Assembly: GCA_030685065.1 (NCBI GenBank)
Contig: JAUXQH010000054.1
Location: forward strand, 184,280 to 242,827
From: Pseudomonadota bacterium
Lineage (GTDB): Bacteria > Myxococcota_A > UBA796 > SXON01
Reading direction: 5' to 3'
DNA length: 58,548 nt
In this document: positions 34,118-42,898 of the stretch, one piece after another
How positions within the stretch are numbered: position 1 is the stretch's first letter
How the letters are laid out: every line of letters begins with the position of its first letter
The notes under the pieces: model-generated
Databases searched by the model: none
What the model was told of the DNA's origin: nothing
The model's input: the letters and a program-made list of their open reading frames with translations, nothing else
Made by a program: the position numbers and the translations under genes

Positions 34118-35187
34118 ACGAGCTCCCCCCTCCACCCGCCCCCACCGAGCAGGATCCGCGCTGGGCCGTGGTTGCCGCGCGCGACCGGACCGCCGATGGC
34201 ACCTTCGTCTATTCGGTGGCGACCACTGGGATCTATTGCCGCCCGTCCTGCCCGTCGCGGGCGGCCAACCCGAAGAACGTGCGCTTCCACCTCACGACAG
34301 CGGACGCCGAGCGAGCGGGGTTCCGCGCCTGCAAGCGGTGCAAGCCGGGCCAGCCGCCGGTCGACGTGCAAGCGGCTGCCAAGGTGGCCGCGGCGTGCCG
34401 CGCGATCGAGCAGGCCGACGAGGCGCCGACCCTCGCCGAGCTTGCCCAGGCCGCGGGCTTCTCCACGTTCCACTTCCACCGCGTGTTCAAGGGTGTCACG
34501 GGTGTCACCCCCAAGGCCTACGCCGCCGCCCACCGGGCCCGTCGGGTCCGCGACCAACTCTCCCGGAGCAGCACCGTGACCGATGCCATCTACGACGCCG
34601 GCTACCGCTCGAGCGGCCGGTTCTACGCCGATACCAACCAGGTGCTCGGCATGACCCCGAGCGACTTTCGCGCGGGGGGCGCCCACGCCGAGATCCGCTT
34701 CGCCGTCGGGCAGTGCACGCTCGGGGCCATCCTGGTGGCACAGAGCGGGAAGGGGGTGTGCGCCATCCTCCTGGGTGACGATCCGGACGCGCTCCTACGC
34801 GATCTCCAGGATCGCTTCCCGAGCGCCATGCTCCTCGGCGGGGATGCCGCCTTCGAGGGCCTCGTGGCGCGGGTGGTCGGGTTCGTGGAGGCGCCGGGCC
34901 TTGGGTTCGACCTCCCGTTGGACGTACGGGGCACCGCCTTCCAGCACCGCGTGTGGCAGGCGTTGCGCGAGATCCCCGCGGGCACGACCGCGAGCTACAC
35001 CGACGTTGCGCGGAGCATCGGCGCCCCCACCGCCGTGCGCGCGGTGGCGGCGGCCTGCGCGGCGAACGCGATCGCCGTGGCCATTCCGTGTCACCGCGTG
35101 GTCAAGAACGACGGCACGTTGTCGGGCTATCGATGGGGAGTCGAACGCAAGCGGGCGCTGCTGGCGCGCGAGGCGGAGGGACGATGA
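34114..35187 (+). CDS. ada: Bifunctional DNA methylphosphotriester/O6-methylguanine methyltransferase regulator Ada
   Basis: A 357-residue Ada with all three parts. The N-terminal zinc methyl-acceptor domain has Cys42, Cys46, Cys73 and Cys76 (GIYCRPSC...CKRCKP). An AraC-type helix-turn-helix follows at about 100-190 (LAQAAGFSTFHFHRVFKGVTGVTPKAY). The C-terminal O6-alkylguanine methyltransferase carries IPCHRV with acceptor Cys326. Methylation of the N-terminal Cys turns Ada into an activator of its own regulon. The following oxygenase gene overlaps its stop, so the pair is an alkylation-damage operon. Confidence 0.96.
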   Translation: MNELPPPPAPTEQDPRWAVVAARDRTADGTFVYSVATTGIYCRPSCPSRAANPKNVRFHLTTADAERAGFRACKRCKPGQPPVDVQAAAKVAAACRAIEQADEAPTLAELAQAAGFSTFHFHRVFKGVTGVTPKAYAAAHRARRVRDQLSRSSTVTDAIYDAGYRSSGRFYADTNQVLGMTPSDFRAGGAHAEIRFAVGQCTLGAILVAQSGKGVCAILLGDDPDALLRDLQDRFPSAMLLGGDAAFEGLVARVVGFVEAPGLGFDLPLDVRGTAFQHRVWQALREIPAGTTASYTDVARSIGAPTAVRAVAAACAANAIAVAIPCHRVVKNDGTLSGYRWGVERKRALLAREAEGR

Positions 35188-35909
35188 GCGACGTTTGGGA
35201 GGGCGGCGCGGCCCCAGGGAAGGTCGACACGCTCGACTGGGCGCGCGCGGAGCGGGATCTCGACGCCCAGGGGTGGGCCGTGTTCGAGGGGCTCCTGTCC
35301 GCGGAGGAGTGCGCGGCGGTGACCCAACTCTACGACGCGGGCCGGTTCCGTAGCCGGGTGGTGATGGCAAACCACGGCTACGGGCGGGGCGAGTACAAGT
35401 ATTTCGCCTATCCCCTGCCAGGCCTCGTCGCGGGCCTGCGCGCAGCGCTCTACGAGCGCCTGGCACCGATCGCCAACCGGTGGAACCGGACCATGGGCAT
35501 TGACACGGAATACCCCGACACCCACGCGGCGTTCCTCGACCGCTGTCACCAGGCCGGCCAGCTCCGCCCGACGCCGCTCGTCCTCCGGTACGGGGAGGGC
35601 GACTACAACTGCCTCCACCAGGACCTCTACGGTGAGCACGCCTTCGTGCTCCAGGTGGCCGTCCTGCTCTCCGCGCCTGGCGAGGACTTCACAGGGGGCG
35701 AGCTCGTCCTCACGGAGCAGCGCCCCCGAATGCAGTCGCGCGCCGACGTCGTGCCCCTCGGCCGTGGCGACGCCGTGGTGTTCGCCGTCCACCGCCGCCC
35801 GGTGCAGGGCACGCGCGGCAGCTACCGGGTGAACCTCCGCCATGGGGTCAGCCGGTTGCGCTCGGGCCGCCGGCACACCTTGGGGATCATCTTTCACGAC
35901 GCGACATAG
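35184..35909 (+). CDS. 2-oxoglutarate/Fe(II)-dependent oxygenase, probable alkylation repair
   Basis: A 241-residue 2OG-Fe(II) oxygenase. The iron ligands are visible as HQD in [13 protein letters not shown] and a distal His in [24 protein letters not shown], with Arg for 2-oxoglutarate nearby. The ATG overlaps the ada TGA. This family is regularly found fused or next to ada genes and is thought to remove alkyl lesions oxidatively, although it is not a standard AlkB. Substrate assignment is by context. Confidence 0.87.
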   Translation: MSDVWEGGAAPGKVDTLDWARAERDLDAQGWAVFEGLLSAEECAAVTQLYDAGRFRSRVVMANHGYGRGEYKYFAYPLPGLVAGLRAALYERLAPIANRWNRTMGIDTEYPDTHAAFLDRCHQAGQLRPTPLVLRYGEGDYNCLHQDLYGEHAFVLQVAVLLSAPGEDFTGGELVLTEQRPRMQSRADVVPLGRGDAVVFAVHRRPVQGTRGSYRVNLRHGVSRLRSGRRHTLGIIFHDAT

Positions 35910-36059
35910 TCCAACATCGGCACAAATCGAAAGCGGGCGTAATAATTATCGCACTCTGTGTCGAGCCGCCGCCCCTCGTCGAGCCCCCGACATCGACGGC
36001 GTTACAGACGTGCGACCTGCCGCTCGGCCTACTCCGGTCCGCGTCTACGGGAGCCCGTC

Positions 36060-36484
36060 ATGTCGGACAAGAAGCCGCTCACCACCACCGGCGGCGCGCC
36101 GGTCCCGGACAACCAGAACGTGATGACGGCGGGCAGCGGGATCTGTTCGAGAGCATCGAGAAGGGGGAGCACCCGCGCTGGACCCTGTTCATCCAGGTCA
36201 TGCCGGAGCGGGACGCGGCGACGTGCCCGTACAACCCCTTCGACCTTACGAAGGTCTGCTTCCACGGCGACTACCCGCTCATCGAGGTGGGCGTGATGGA
36301 GCTGAACCGCAACCCCGCGAACTACTCCGCCGAGGTCGAGCAGGCCGAGAACACCGCGCGCGCGATGGGCGACGCGCCGGAGGCGATCAAGCTCCGCCAC
36401 ATCGGCAACTGTAGCAAGGCCGATCCGGCCTACGGCGAGGGCGTCGCCAAGGCCCTCGGCCTCGCGAACGCCGGGCTCCGGTAA
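36060..36484 (+). pseudogene. Catalase reduced to three fragments
   Basis: The first 25 codons (36060-36134) read [20 protein letters not shown] and on to VMTAG, the standard catalase N-terminus. At 36135-36142 the frame shifts and the sequence jumps to the middle of catalase: [20 protein letters not shown] and NPFDLTKV...[19 protein letters not shown] (to about 36330). It then jumps in frame to the catalase C-terminus, [16 protein letters not shown]. Roughly 210 residues are lost at the first junction, including the active-site His, and about 130 at the second, including the heme-ligand Tyr. It cannot be active. Confidence 0.88.
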
Positions 36485-36505
36485 GGTCCGGTAGGCGGCA
36501 CGGGG

Positions 36506-36572
36506 GCAGGGGCCGCCGTGTCACCCCGCGGCGATCGTACGTTCCGCCGTCGGCGTCCGTCGGGCCTGACGG
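36506..36572 (+). repeat. Dispersed leader repeat, copy 2
   Basis: Matches 33711-33780. Here the promoter-like TTGC that follows GGCGGCACGG in copy 1 is missing, as if about 30 bp had been deleted. It lies between the catalase remnant and the FG-GAP gene. Confidence 0.5.
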
Positions 36573-36632
36573 TCGGACTCCCGGAATCCGACGTCGAATC
36601 TCTCTGCCGGTACCAACCAAGCTGGAGTCTCC

Positions 36633-38306
36633 ATGAAGAAGGTCACCATCCTCGCGCTCGCGCTCCCCTGGCTCGCCGCGGCAGCCTTCTCGGGCCCCAC
36701 CATCCTCACGGGGAGCGCCCCCGGCGACTACCTCGGCGCCGTCGTCGCCAGCGCTGGCGACGTGGACGGGGACGGCTATCCGGACCTGCTCGTCGGCGCG
36801 GGAAGCGGCACGGACGAGCGCGTCGACGTCTACCTGTACCTGGGCGGAGCGAGCGGCCTCGGCGCCCTTCCTGCCGTCACCTGGACCGGGGACGCCGCCG
36901 AGCCGTACTTCGGGACCGTTCTCGCGGGAGGGGGAGACGTGAACGGGGACGGCTACGCCGACATCCTCGTGGGCTCCCCTGGGGAGACGCGGAGCGGCGT
37001 CGTCGGCCGTGTCCACCTCTACTATGGCGGCCCCGCCGGCCCCTCGACGGTCCCGGACCGAACCTGGACCGGCGAGGGAGGCTTCGACCAATTCGGGTCG
37101 TCGGTCGCCTTCGTCGGCGACACGGACACCGACGGCTACGACGACGTCGTCCTGGGCTCGCCGGACTCCGCCACCGGGTTCGGCTACGCGCACGTCCATC
37201 TCGGCTCGGCGAGCGGGCCCACCGACACGCCCGATCTGACCTGGACCGGGAACACCCTCGCCGACGGTTTCGGCCAGGCGGTCGCGGGCGCGGGCGACGT
37301 GGACGGAGACGGCTACGCGGACATCGTCGTCGGCGCCAGCGACTACGAAACCAGCACTGGCCGCGCGCTGGTGTACCTCGGGGGCGCCACTGGCCCGGCC
37401 GCCACCCCCGCCACGACCCTGGCGGGCGAGCACCCGTTCGACGAGTTCGGGCGCTCGGCCGCCGGGGTGGGCGATTTGAACGGGGACGGCTACGACGACA
37501 TCGTGATCGGGGCCCCGTTCGCCACCACCTTCGAGGGCCGCGTCTACGTGTACATGGGGTCCGCGGCCGGGGTGTCGGCCACGGCCGCGATGACCTGGGC
37601 GGGCACGGCGGCCTACGGGACGCTCGGCGTGTCCGTCGCCGGCGCGGGAGACGTGGACGGGGATGGGTATGCCGATGTGGTCGTCGGGGCGTTCGGCGAG
37701 GCGTCCTTCACCGGGGCCGCGTACCTCTACACGGGCTCGATTGGTGGGGCTTCCGCGACCGCCGCGGTGACGTGGACGGGCGAGACGGTGGACAGCTACT
37801 TCGGGTGCTCGGTGGCCGGCCTCGGCGACCTCACGGGAGATGGCTACGTCGACCTCGCGATCGGCGCCGTCAACTACGACAGCTTCACCGGGCGGGTGTA
37901 CGTCTACGAGGGGACGGTCGAGGCCGGGACGGACGCTGACGGCGACGGCCACTCCCCACCGGAGGACTGCGACGACGCCGACGCCACGGCGTTTCCCGGC
38001 GCCGTGGACGTACCCGAGGACGGCATCGATCAGGACTGTGACGGCACGGATGCCACGGGCGGAGAGGATACGGGCGACACCGGTGACACGGATACGGGCG
38101 ACACCGGTGACACGGATGCGGGCGACACGGACACCGGTGACACGGACACCGGTGACACGGATGCGGGTGACACGGATACCGGCGACGAGGACCCAAGCGC
38201 CGGCTGCCGATGCGCCACCGGGGACGCGCGGGCCGCCGGCTTCCTTGGCGCGCTGCTCGCCGCGGTCTCCGGCCTCCGGCGGCGGAGGAACGGCGCGGGG
38301 CTGTAG
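36633..38306 (+). CDS. FG-GAP propeller protein with MYXO-CTERM-like tail
   Basis: A 557-residue exported protein (signal MKKVTILALALPWLAAAAFSG). Seven FG-GAP blades of about 60 residues follow, each with a D-x-D/N-GDGY-x-D calcium loop and a YLG/YMG strand. Next is one MopE-like motif (DCDDADATAFPGAVDVPEDG), an Asp-Thr-Gly linker, and a C-terminal sorting signal: CRCATG, a hydrophobic helix and RRRRN. That Cys-containing tripartite tail is the MYXO-CTERM type, which marks proteins for processing and surface attachment in myxobacteria. It is closely related to the protein encoded at 41005-42732. Confidence 0.9.
   Translation: MKKVTILALALPWLAAAAFSGPTILTGSAPGDYLGAVVASAGDVDGDGYPDLLVGAGSGTDERVDVYLYLGGASGLGALPAVTWTGDAAEPYFGTVLAGGGDVNGDGYADILVGSPGETRSGVVGRVHLYYGGPAGPSTVPDRTWTGEGGFDQFGSSVAFVGDTDTDGYDDVVLGSPDSATGFGYAHVHLGSASGPTDTPDLTWTGNTLADGFGQAVAGAGDVDGDGYADIVVGASDYETSTGRALVYLGGATGPAATPATTLAGEHPFDEFGRSAAGVGDLNGDGYDDIVIGAPFATTFEGRVYVYMGSAAGVSATAAMTWAGTAAYGTLGVSVAGAGDVDGDGYADVVVGAFGEASFTGAAYLYTGSIGGASATAAVTWTGETVDSYFGCSVAGLGDLTGDGYVDLAIGAVNYDSFTGRVYVYEGTVEAGTDADGDGHSPPEDCDDADATAFPGAVDVPEDGIDQDCDGTDATGGEDTGDTGDTDTGDTGDTDAGDTDTGDTDTGDTDAGDTDTGDEDPSAGCRCATGDARAAGFLGALLAAVSGLRRRRNGAGL
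38066..38190 (+). repeat. Asp-Thr-Gly linker repeat
   Basis: Imperfect 9 to 18 bp units of GACACCGGTGAC and GACACGGAT encode alternating GDTDTGDTD. The repeat is in-frame and lies just before the MYXO-CTERM-like tail. Confidence 0.8.
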
Positions 38307-38330
38307 AATGCGCCCCCATCCGAGGCCACC

Positions 38331-40055
38331 ATGATTCTCCTGAACCCGAACCAGTACGACGCCCGGCGTCTCGACTCCGAGACCGCCGAGATCATGCGGC
38401 GCACCATCGCCTTCTTCGAGGCGAAGGGTCGCGGGAAGCTCAAGGCCGACGATCGCGACCAGACCTGGTACGCCGACTTCCTCTCCTTCGTCGAGGAGCA
38501 CCAGGTCTTCGCGAAGCTCCTGACCCCGTCGGGTCACGGCCCCGTCGGGAACAGGGAGTACCGATGGGACACCGCCCGTAATTGCGACTTCAGCGAGATC
38601 ACCGGCTTCTACGGCCTGGCCTACTGGTACACGTGGCAGGTCACCATCCTCGGCCTGGGCCCGCTGTGGATGAGCGCGAACGAGGCCATGAAGGCGCGCA
38701 CCGCCGCGCATCTCGCGGCCGGCGGCATCTTTGCCTTTGGTCTCTCCGAGCGTGAGCACGGCGCCGACCTCTACTCGAGCGCAATGACGCTGACCCCGCA
38801 GGGTGATGGCAAGTATGTCGCGAACGGCTCGAAGTACTACATCGGCAACGCGAACAAGGCCGCGCTCGTGTCGACCTTCGGGAAGCTCGCCGACACCGGC
38901 GACTTCGTCTTCTTCGCGGTCGACACGCAACACCCGGCCTATGAGCTGGTCCAGAACGTCGTCAACTCGCAGTCGTACGTGGCGGAGTACACGCTCCACG
39001 ACTACCCGATCACCGAGGCGGACATCCTCTCGCGCGGCCAGGACGCGTGGGACGCCGCGCTCAACACCGTGAACATCGGCAAGTTCAACCTAGGATGGGC
39101 CTCGATCGGCATCTGCACGCACGCCTTCTACGAGGCGATGGACCACGCCGCGCGCCGCATTCTGTATGGCCACCCGGTGACGGACTTCCCGCACGTCCGC
39201 AAGCTCTTCACCGACGCCTACGGGCGGCTCGTGGCCATGAAGGTCTTCGCGCGCCGCGCCGCCGACTACATGCGCGCCGCCTCGGCCGAGGATCGGCGCT
39301 ACCTCCTGTACAATCCGATGGTGAAGATGAAGGTCACCACCCAGGGCGAGGAGGTGATCAACCACCTGTGGGACGTGATCGCCGCCAAGGGCTTCGAGAA
39401 GGACGGCTACTTCGAGATGGCCGCCCGTGACATCCGTGCGCTGCCCAAGCTCGAGGGCACCGTTCACGTCAACATGGCGCTCATCATCAAGTTCATCCGG
39501 AACTACTTCTTCAGCCCCGGGGATTTCCCCGTCATCCCGCGGATGGACGCCGCCACCAACGATGACTTCCTGTTCGAGCAGGGCGCTACGCGTGGGCTCG
39601 GCAAGATCCAGTTCCACGACTACAACCTGGCCTACGAGCGCGTCGAGCTCCCCAATGTCGACGTCTTCCGCAGGCAGATCGCGGTCTTCAAGGAGTTCCT
39701 GATCGCCTCGGCCATGGACCCCGCGGCGGCCTCCGCCCAAGCCAAGGACATCGACTTCCTGTTGTCGATGGGCGAGATCTTCACCCTCGTCGCGTACGGC
39801 CAGCTCATCATCGAGTACCACACGATGAACCCGACCGAGCTGTCGACCGATCTGCTCGCGGAGATCTTCGACATCCTGGTGCGCGACTTCTCGAAGTACG
39901 CGCTCCAACTCTACTGCAAGCCGTCGAGCACGAGCAGCCAGATGGACCTCTGCCAGCGGATGATCGCCAAGCCAGTCCCAGACCCGGCGCGCACCGAGCG
40001 CATTTGGAGCGAGCACGTCTTCGCGCTCCGGGGGCAGTACACGATGAATCCGTGA
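38331..40055 (+). CDS. Acyl-CoA dehydrogenase family protein
   Basis: A 574-residue flavoprotein of the acyl-CoA dehydrogenase superfamily. Supported by FAFGLSEREHGADLYSSAMTLTP (the FAD/substrate segment usually written as TEP-GSD) and a following beta domain NGSKYYIGNANKAALVSTFGK. The helical C-terminal domain has an ALNTVNIGKFNLGWASIGICTHAF stretch, and the expected catalytic Glu position is occupied by KLEGTVHVN. The length (about 570 residues) is that of a long subgroup found in Actinobacteria and myxobacteria. The acyl substrate is unknown. It lies 24 bp after the FG-GAP gene but is otherwise unrelated to it. Confidence 0.9.
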   Translation: MILLNPNQYDARRLDSETAEIMRRTIAFFEAKGRGKLKADDRDQTWYADFLSFVEEHQVFAKLLTPSGHGPVGNREYRWDTARNCDFSEITGFYGLAYWYTWQVTILGLGPLWMSANEAMKARTAAHLAAGGIFAFGLSEREHGADLYSSAMTLTPQGDGKYVANGSKYYIGNANKAALVSTFGKLADTGDFVFFAVDTQHPAYELVQNVVNSQSYVAEYTLHDYPITEADILSRGQDAWDAALNTVNIGKFNLGWASIGICTHAFYEAMDHAARRILYGHPVTDFPHVRKLFTDAYGRLVAMKVFARRAADYMRAASAEDRRYLLYNPMVKMKVTTQGEEVINHLWDVIAAKGFEKDGYFEMAARDIRALPKLEGTVHVNMALIIKFIRNYFFSPGDFPVIPRMDAATNDDFLFEQGATRGLGKIQFHDYNLAYERVELPNVDVFRRQIAVFKEFLIASAMDPAAASAQAKDIDFLLSMGEIFTLVAYGQLIIEYHTMNPTELSTDLLAEIFDILVRDFSKYALQLYCKPSSTSSQMDLCQRMIAKPVPDPARTERIWSEHVFALRGQYTMNP

Positions 40056-40151
40056 GCGCCGGCGCGATCTTGCCGGGTGCTCGAGGCCGGCGCGATCGGC
40101 GGGTTGCCGCGCGCCGGGCGGATGATCTACAGTGACGCTATCGGAGGGTCC

Positions 40152-40733
40152 ATGTGGTTGACGTTCATGATCGGTTTCGGATGTAGCGGGGACAGCGCGG
40201 ACACGGGTGGCAAGGACACGGCCGCGGATGCCGACACCGACACCGACACGGATACCGACACCGACACAGACACCGACACCGACACCGATGTCGACAGCGG
40301 GCTCTTCGTGAGCGCGACGGGCACCGTGGACGGAAACGCGGCGACCTTCGCCTGCGACGCGTCGTCGGAGCCTTATGCCTTCTACGCGACGCAGCGGACG
40401 GACGGAACGGGGACCTATCTCCTGGGCGGCGCGTGCACCGGCACGGAAGAGGGCGGGGGCTACAGCCTCAACATCGGGGCCATGTTGAGCGAGCCCGGGT
40501 CGGCCTCGTCGTGTGCGAACTACTGGGGCGTCCAGGTGGTCAACGTCGGGAACGGGACCTTCTACAACTGCGCGGTCGAGCCGCCGACGACGTTCGCCCT
40601 CTCGGTCGACGAGCTCACGTTCGAGGATGACGGCGACGTGATCTGGGGCGGCACCTTCCAGGTGACCGGCGACGGCGGCTCCTTCGACGTGGATCTCACG
40701 GGCAGCTTCCGGTTTCGCAGCGCGCCGGGATGA
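40152..40733 (+). CDS. Small lipoprotein with Asp-Thr linker
   Basis: A 193-residue lipoprotein. The ATG at 40152 follows GGAGGG and gives MWLTFMIGFGCSGDSAD (lipobox FGC). An Asp-Thr linker of about 13 pairs is followed by a beta-rich domain with three Cys (CDASS, CTGTEE, SSCANYWG) and a possible fourth in YNCAVEP. No known family. The mature domain looks like a small extracellular beta-sandwich. Confidence 0.82.
   Translation: MWLTFMIGFGCSGDSADTGGKDTAADADTDTDTDTDTDTDTDTDTDVDSGLFVSATGTVDGNAATFACDASSEPYAFYATQRTDGTGTYLLGGACTGTEEGGGYSLNIGAMLSEPGSASSCANYWGVQVVNVGNGTFYNCAVEPPTTFALSVDELTFEDDGDVIWGGTFQVTGDGGSFDVDLTGSFRFRSAPG
40228..40293 (+). repeat. Asp-Thr linker hexanucleotide repeat
   Basis: About 11 copies of GACACC or GACACG/GATACC encode the linker of the lipoprotein at 40152-40733. 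Confidence 0.85.
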
Positions 40734-40769
40734 CCCAACCCATCGACTGGGAAGAATCGGCTTCCGGGT

Positions 40770-40997
40770 GTGCCGCGTGGCGGGGCTGAAGACATCGGAC
40801 GTCGGGGCGGCCGCGCGCTCCCGCTCCGCCCCTCCGCTCCCCCGTCCGTAGGCGCAACGCCCGAATTGTGGCGTGCGTGCCGCGCGGCAGGCGATGAAGC
40901 GCGCGACGACGAGTGCGCAACGAGCTGCACCGGCGCCGGCGCGTTCCTGGGCGCCCAGGAGTGCGGCTCCAGCTGCGCCTGCAGCGAGGGCTGCTAA
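40770..40997 (+). CDS. Possible small Cys-rich protein
   Basis: A 75-residue frame from GTG 40770. The last 25 codons are striking. Nearly all end in G or C, and they encode CATSCTGAGAFLGAQECGSS plus CACSEGC, with six Cys. The first half is Arg/Pro-rich and may be non-coding, so the true start may lie further in (for example near the TTG at 40866). It could be the end of a decayed exported gene or a small disulfide-rich or modified peptide precursor. No maturation enzyme is encoded nearby. Confidence 0.35.
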   Translation: MPRGGAEDIGRRGGRALPLRPSAPPSVGATPELWRACRAAGDEARDDECATSCTGAGAFLGAQECGSSCACSEGC

Positions 40998-41004
40998 ACC
41001 ACCC

Positions 41005-42732
41005 TCAGGTGATACGGCTCGTGGTGGTCCGCGACGCCATGGCGCCCCGACGCCCGCCCCGGATGCCAACCAGCGCCAGGAGCGCGAGCATCCAACCCGC
41101 CTGCGCGGCGCCCCCGGTCGCGCACCCACACCCCACCCCGTCGTCGGCGCTCGGGACACCGGTGTCGTCGGTATCGGTGTCCGTATCGGTGTCCGTATCG
41201 GTGTCCGTATCGGTGTCCGTATCGGTGTCCGTATCGGTGTCCGTATCGGTGTCCGTATCAGTGTCCGTATCAGTGTCCGTATCGGTGTCCGTATCGGTGT
41301 CCGTATCGGTGTCCGTATCGGTGTCCGTATCGGTGTCCGTATCGGAGTCGGTGTCGGTGTCCGCGTCGGACTCCGCCTGGTAGGCGTAGGCGCGGCCGGT
41401 GAGCCCATCCTGGTAGGGGGCGCCGACGATCACGTCGTCCAGGCCGTCGCCGTTGACATCTCCGGCGCCGGACACCGAGTAGGCGTAGGCGTCGTCGGTG
41501 GAGTCGCCCGTCAACGTCGTCTCCGCCGTGGCGGACAGCCCGCCGGCAGCTCCCCTGTAGAGGTAGGCGCGGCCGACCGCGGATCCGAGGTAGGCGTGCG
41601 CGCCCACGATGAGGTCGGCGTAGCCGTCGGCGTCGATGTCCCCCGCGCCCGAGACGGCATATCCAAAGGCGTTGTCGGGCGCCTCGCCGGTCAGGATCAG
41701 CGCCGCGGTATGGGAGATTCCGCCGGCGGACCCCGCGTACACATAGGCCTTTCCGGCGTTGGTCAGCGCGTTCGGCGCGCCCACCACGATGTCGTCGACG
41801 CCGTCCCCGTCGATGTCGCCGGCGTCCGACAGGGCCGATCCGAACAGATCGTACTCCGCCTCGCCGATCAGTTGGATCGCGGCCGTGGTGGAGAGCCCTG
41901 TCGCGGAGCCCTCGAACACGTCGACCCGACCGTGGTAGTTGTCGTGGCCGAAAACGCCGACGAGCACGTCGTCGTAGCCGTCGTCGTTCACGTCTCCCGC
42001 GGTGGACAGGGCAAACCCGAACACCTCGGTGTACAGGTCCCCGACCAACGTGAGGGCGGGCGTCGCGGAGATACCCGTCGGCGAGCCGTGGTGGACGTAC
42101 ACTGTTCCCCGATAGGTCTCGCGGTACGGCGCGCTGACGACGATGTCGTCGTAGCCGTCGCCGTTGATGTCCCCCGCGCCGGCGACCGCCGAGCCGAGCT
42201 GATCGGTCGTACCCTCCCCGGTGAGGGTGGTTGCGGGCACGCCGACGAGTCCGAGCGCGGAGCCGAGGTAGACGTACGCGCGGCCGATGGCCTCGCTGTC
42301 ACCGGAGCCGTAGGCGGAGGCGCCCACGACCACGTCCCCGTACCCGTCTCCGTTCACGTCCCCCGCGGAGGACACCTGCGTGCCGAACAAGGACTCGGCT
42401 TCCTCGCCGGTCAACGTGGTGGCGGGGGTGGCCTCGAGGCCGCTCGCCGTGCCGTGGTAGACGTAGGATCGACCGGTGTTGGATGCGTATCCGAACGCGC
42501 CTACGATCACGTCGGCGTAGCCGTCCCCGTTCACGTCCCCCGCGTCGGACACCGAGAAGCCGTACCAGCTCTCCGCCATTTCGCCCGGCCACGTGGTGAC
42601 CGCGGTCGGGTCGAGAGAGACGGGGGAGCGGGGCGCCCCTTCGCGCTCCTGGAGCGCCTCGAACGCGCCCCGGCCCAACGAATCAGCTGCGGGATCACAT
42701 CCGAGAAGCAAGACGAGCACAGAAACGAGCAT
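41005..42732 (-). CDS. FG-GAP propeller lipoprotein with MYXO-CTERM-like tail
   Basis: A 575-residue protein. The ATG at 42732 gives MLVSVLVLLLGCDPAAD (lipobox LLGC). Seven FG-GAP blades follow, each with D-x-N/D-GDGY/DDV-x-VG loops. Then come a Thr-Asp tract of about 60 residues and a C-terminal GCGCATGG, hydrophobic helix and RGGRRG. The protein thus carries both an N-terminal lipid anchor signal and a C-terminal sorting signal, an unusual combination. The blades are closely similar to those of the protein encoded at 36633-38306. Confidence 0.9.
   Translation of the reverse strand: MLVSVLVLLLGCDPAADSLGRGAFEALQEREGAPRSPVSLDPTAVTTWPGEMAESWYGFSVSDAGDVNGDGYADVIVGAFGYASNTGRSYVYHGTASGLEATPATTLTGEEAESLFGTQVSSAGDVNGDGYGDVVVGASAYGSGDSEAIGRAYVYLGSALGLVGVPATTLTGEGTTDQLGSAVAGAGDINGDGYDDIVVSAPYRETYRGTVYVHHGSPTGISATPALTLVGDLYTEVFGFALSTAGDVNDDGYDDVLVGVFGHDNYHGRVDVFEGSATGLSTTAAIQLIGEAEYDLFGSALSDAGDIDGDGVDDIVVGAPNALTNAGKAYVYAGSAGGISHTAALILTGEAPDNAFGYAVSGAGDIDADGYADLIVGAHAYLGSAVGRAYLYRGAAGGLSATAETTLTGDSTDDAYAYSVSGAGDVNGDGLDDVIVGAPYQDGLTGRAYAYQAESDADTDTDSDTDTDTDTDTDTDTDTDTDTDTDTDTDTDTDTDTDTDTDTDTDTDTDTDTDTDTDTDTDDTGVPSADDGVGCGCATGGAAQAGWMLALLALVGIRGGRRGAMASRTTTSRIT
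41171..41370 (-). repeat. Long 12 bp tandem repeat encoding Thr-Asp tract
   Basis: About 15 near-identical copies of the 12 bp unit GTATCGGTGTCC (one transition in two units), then degenerate copies. The repeat is nearly perfect at the DNA level although many synonymous choices exist, which points to recent expansion by slippage or unequal exchange. Confidence 0.92.
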
Positions 42733-42823
42733 GCGGCCTCCTGACCGCTGGGGCCCTATGGCAGCGGGTGTCGTCCCGGCGGTGCACGCAACATTTCGAT
42801 ACATGGGGGTGCATGGGGGTGCG

Positions 42824-42836
42824 TTCGGTAACCGAA
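42824..42836. promoter_or_regulatory. Palindrome in divergent promoter region
   Basis: TTCGGT-A-ACCGAA, a 6+6 bp palindrome, lies in the 166 bp between the FG-GAP gene and the histidine kinase gene. A second palindrome, GTTCGAAC, follows 8 bp later. This could be an operator, but no regulator is identified. Confidence 0.3.
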
Positions 42837-42898
42837 AGCGTCGTTCGAACCGCACTCGCATCACTCGCATCGGCTCGGGTGCATAGCGTAGACCCACG

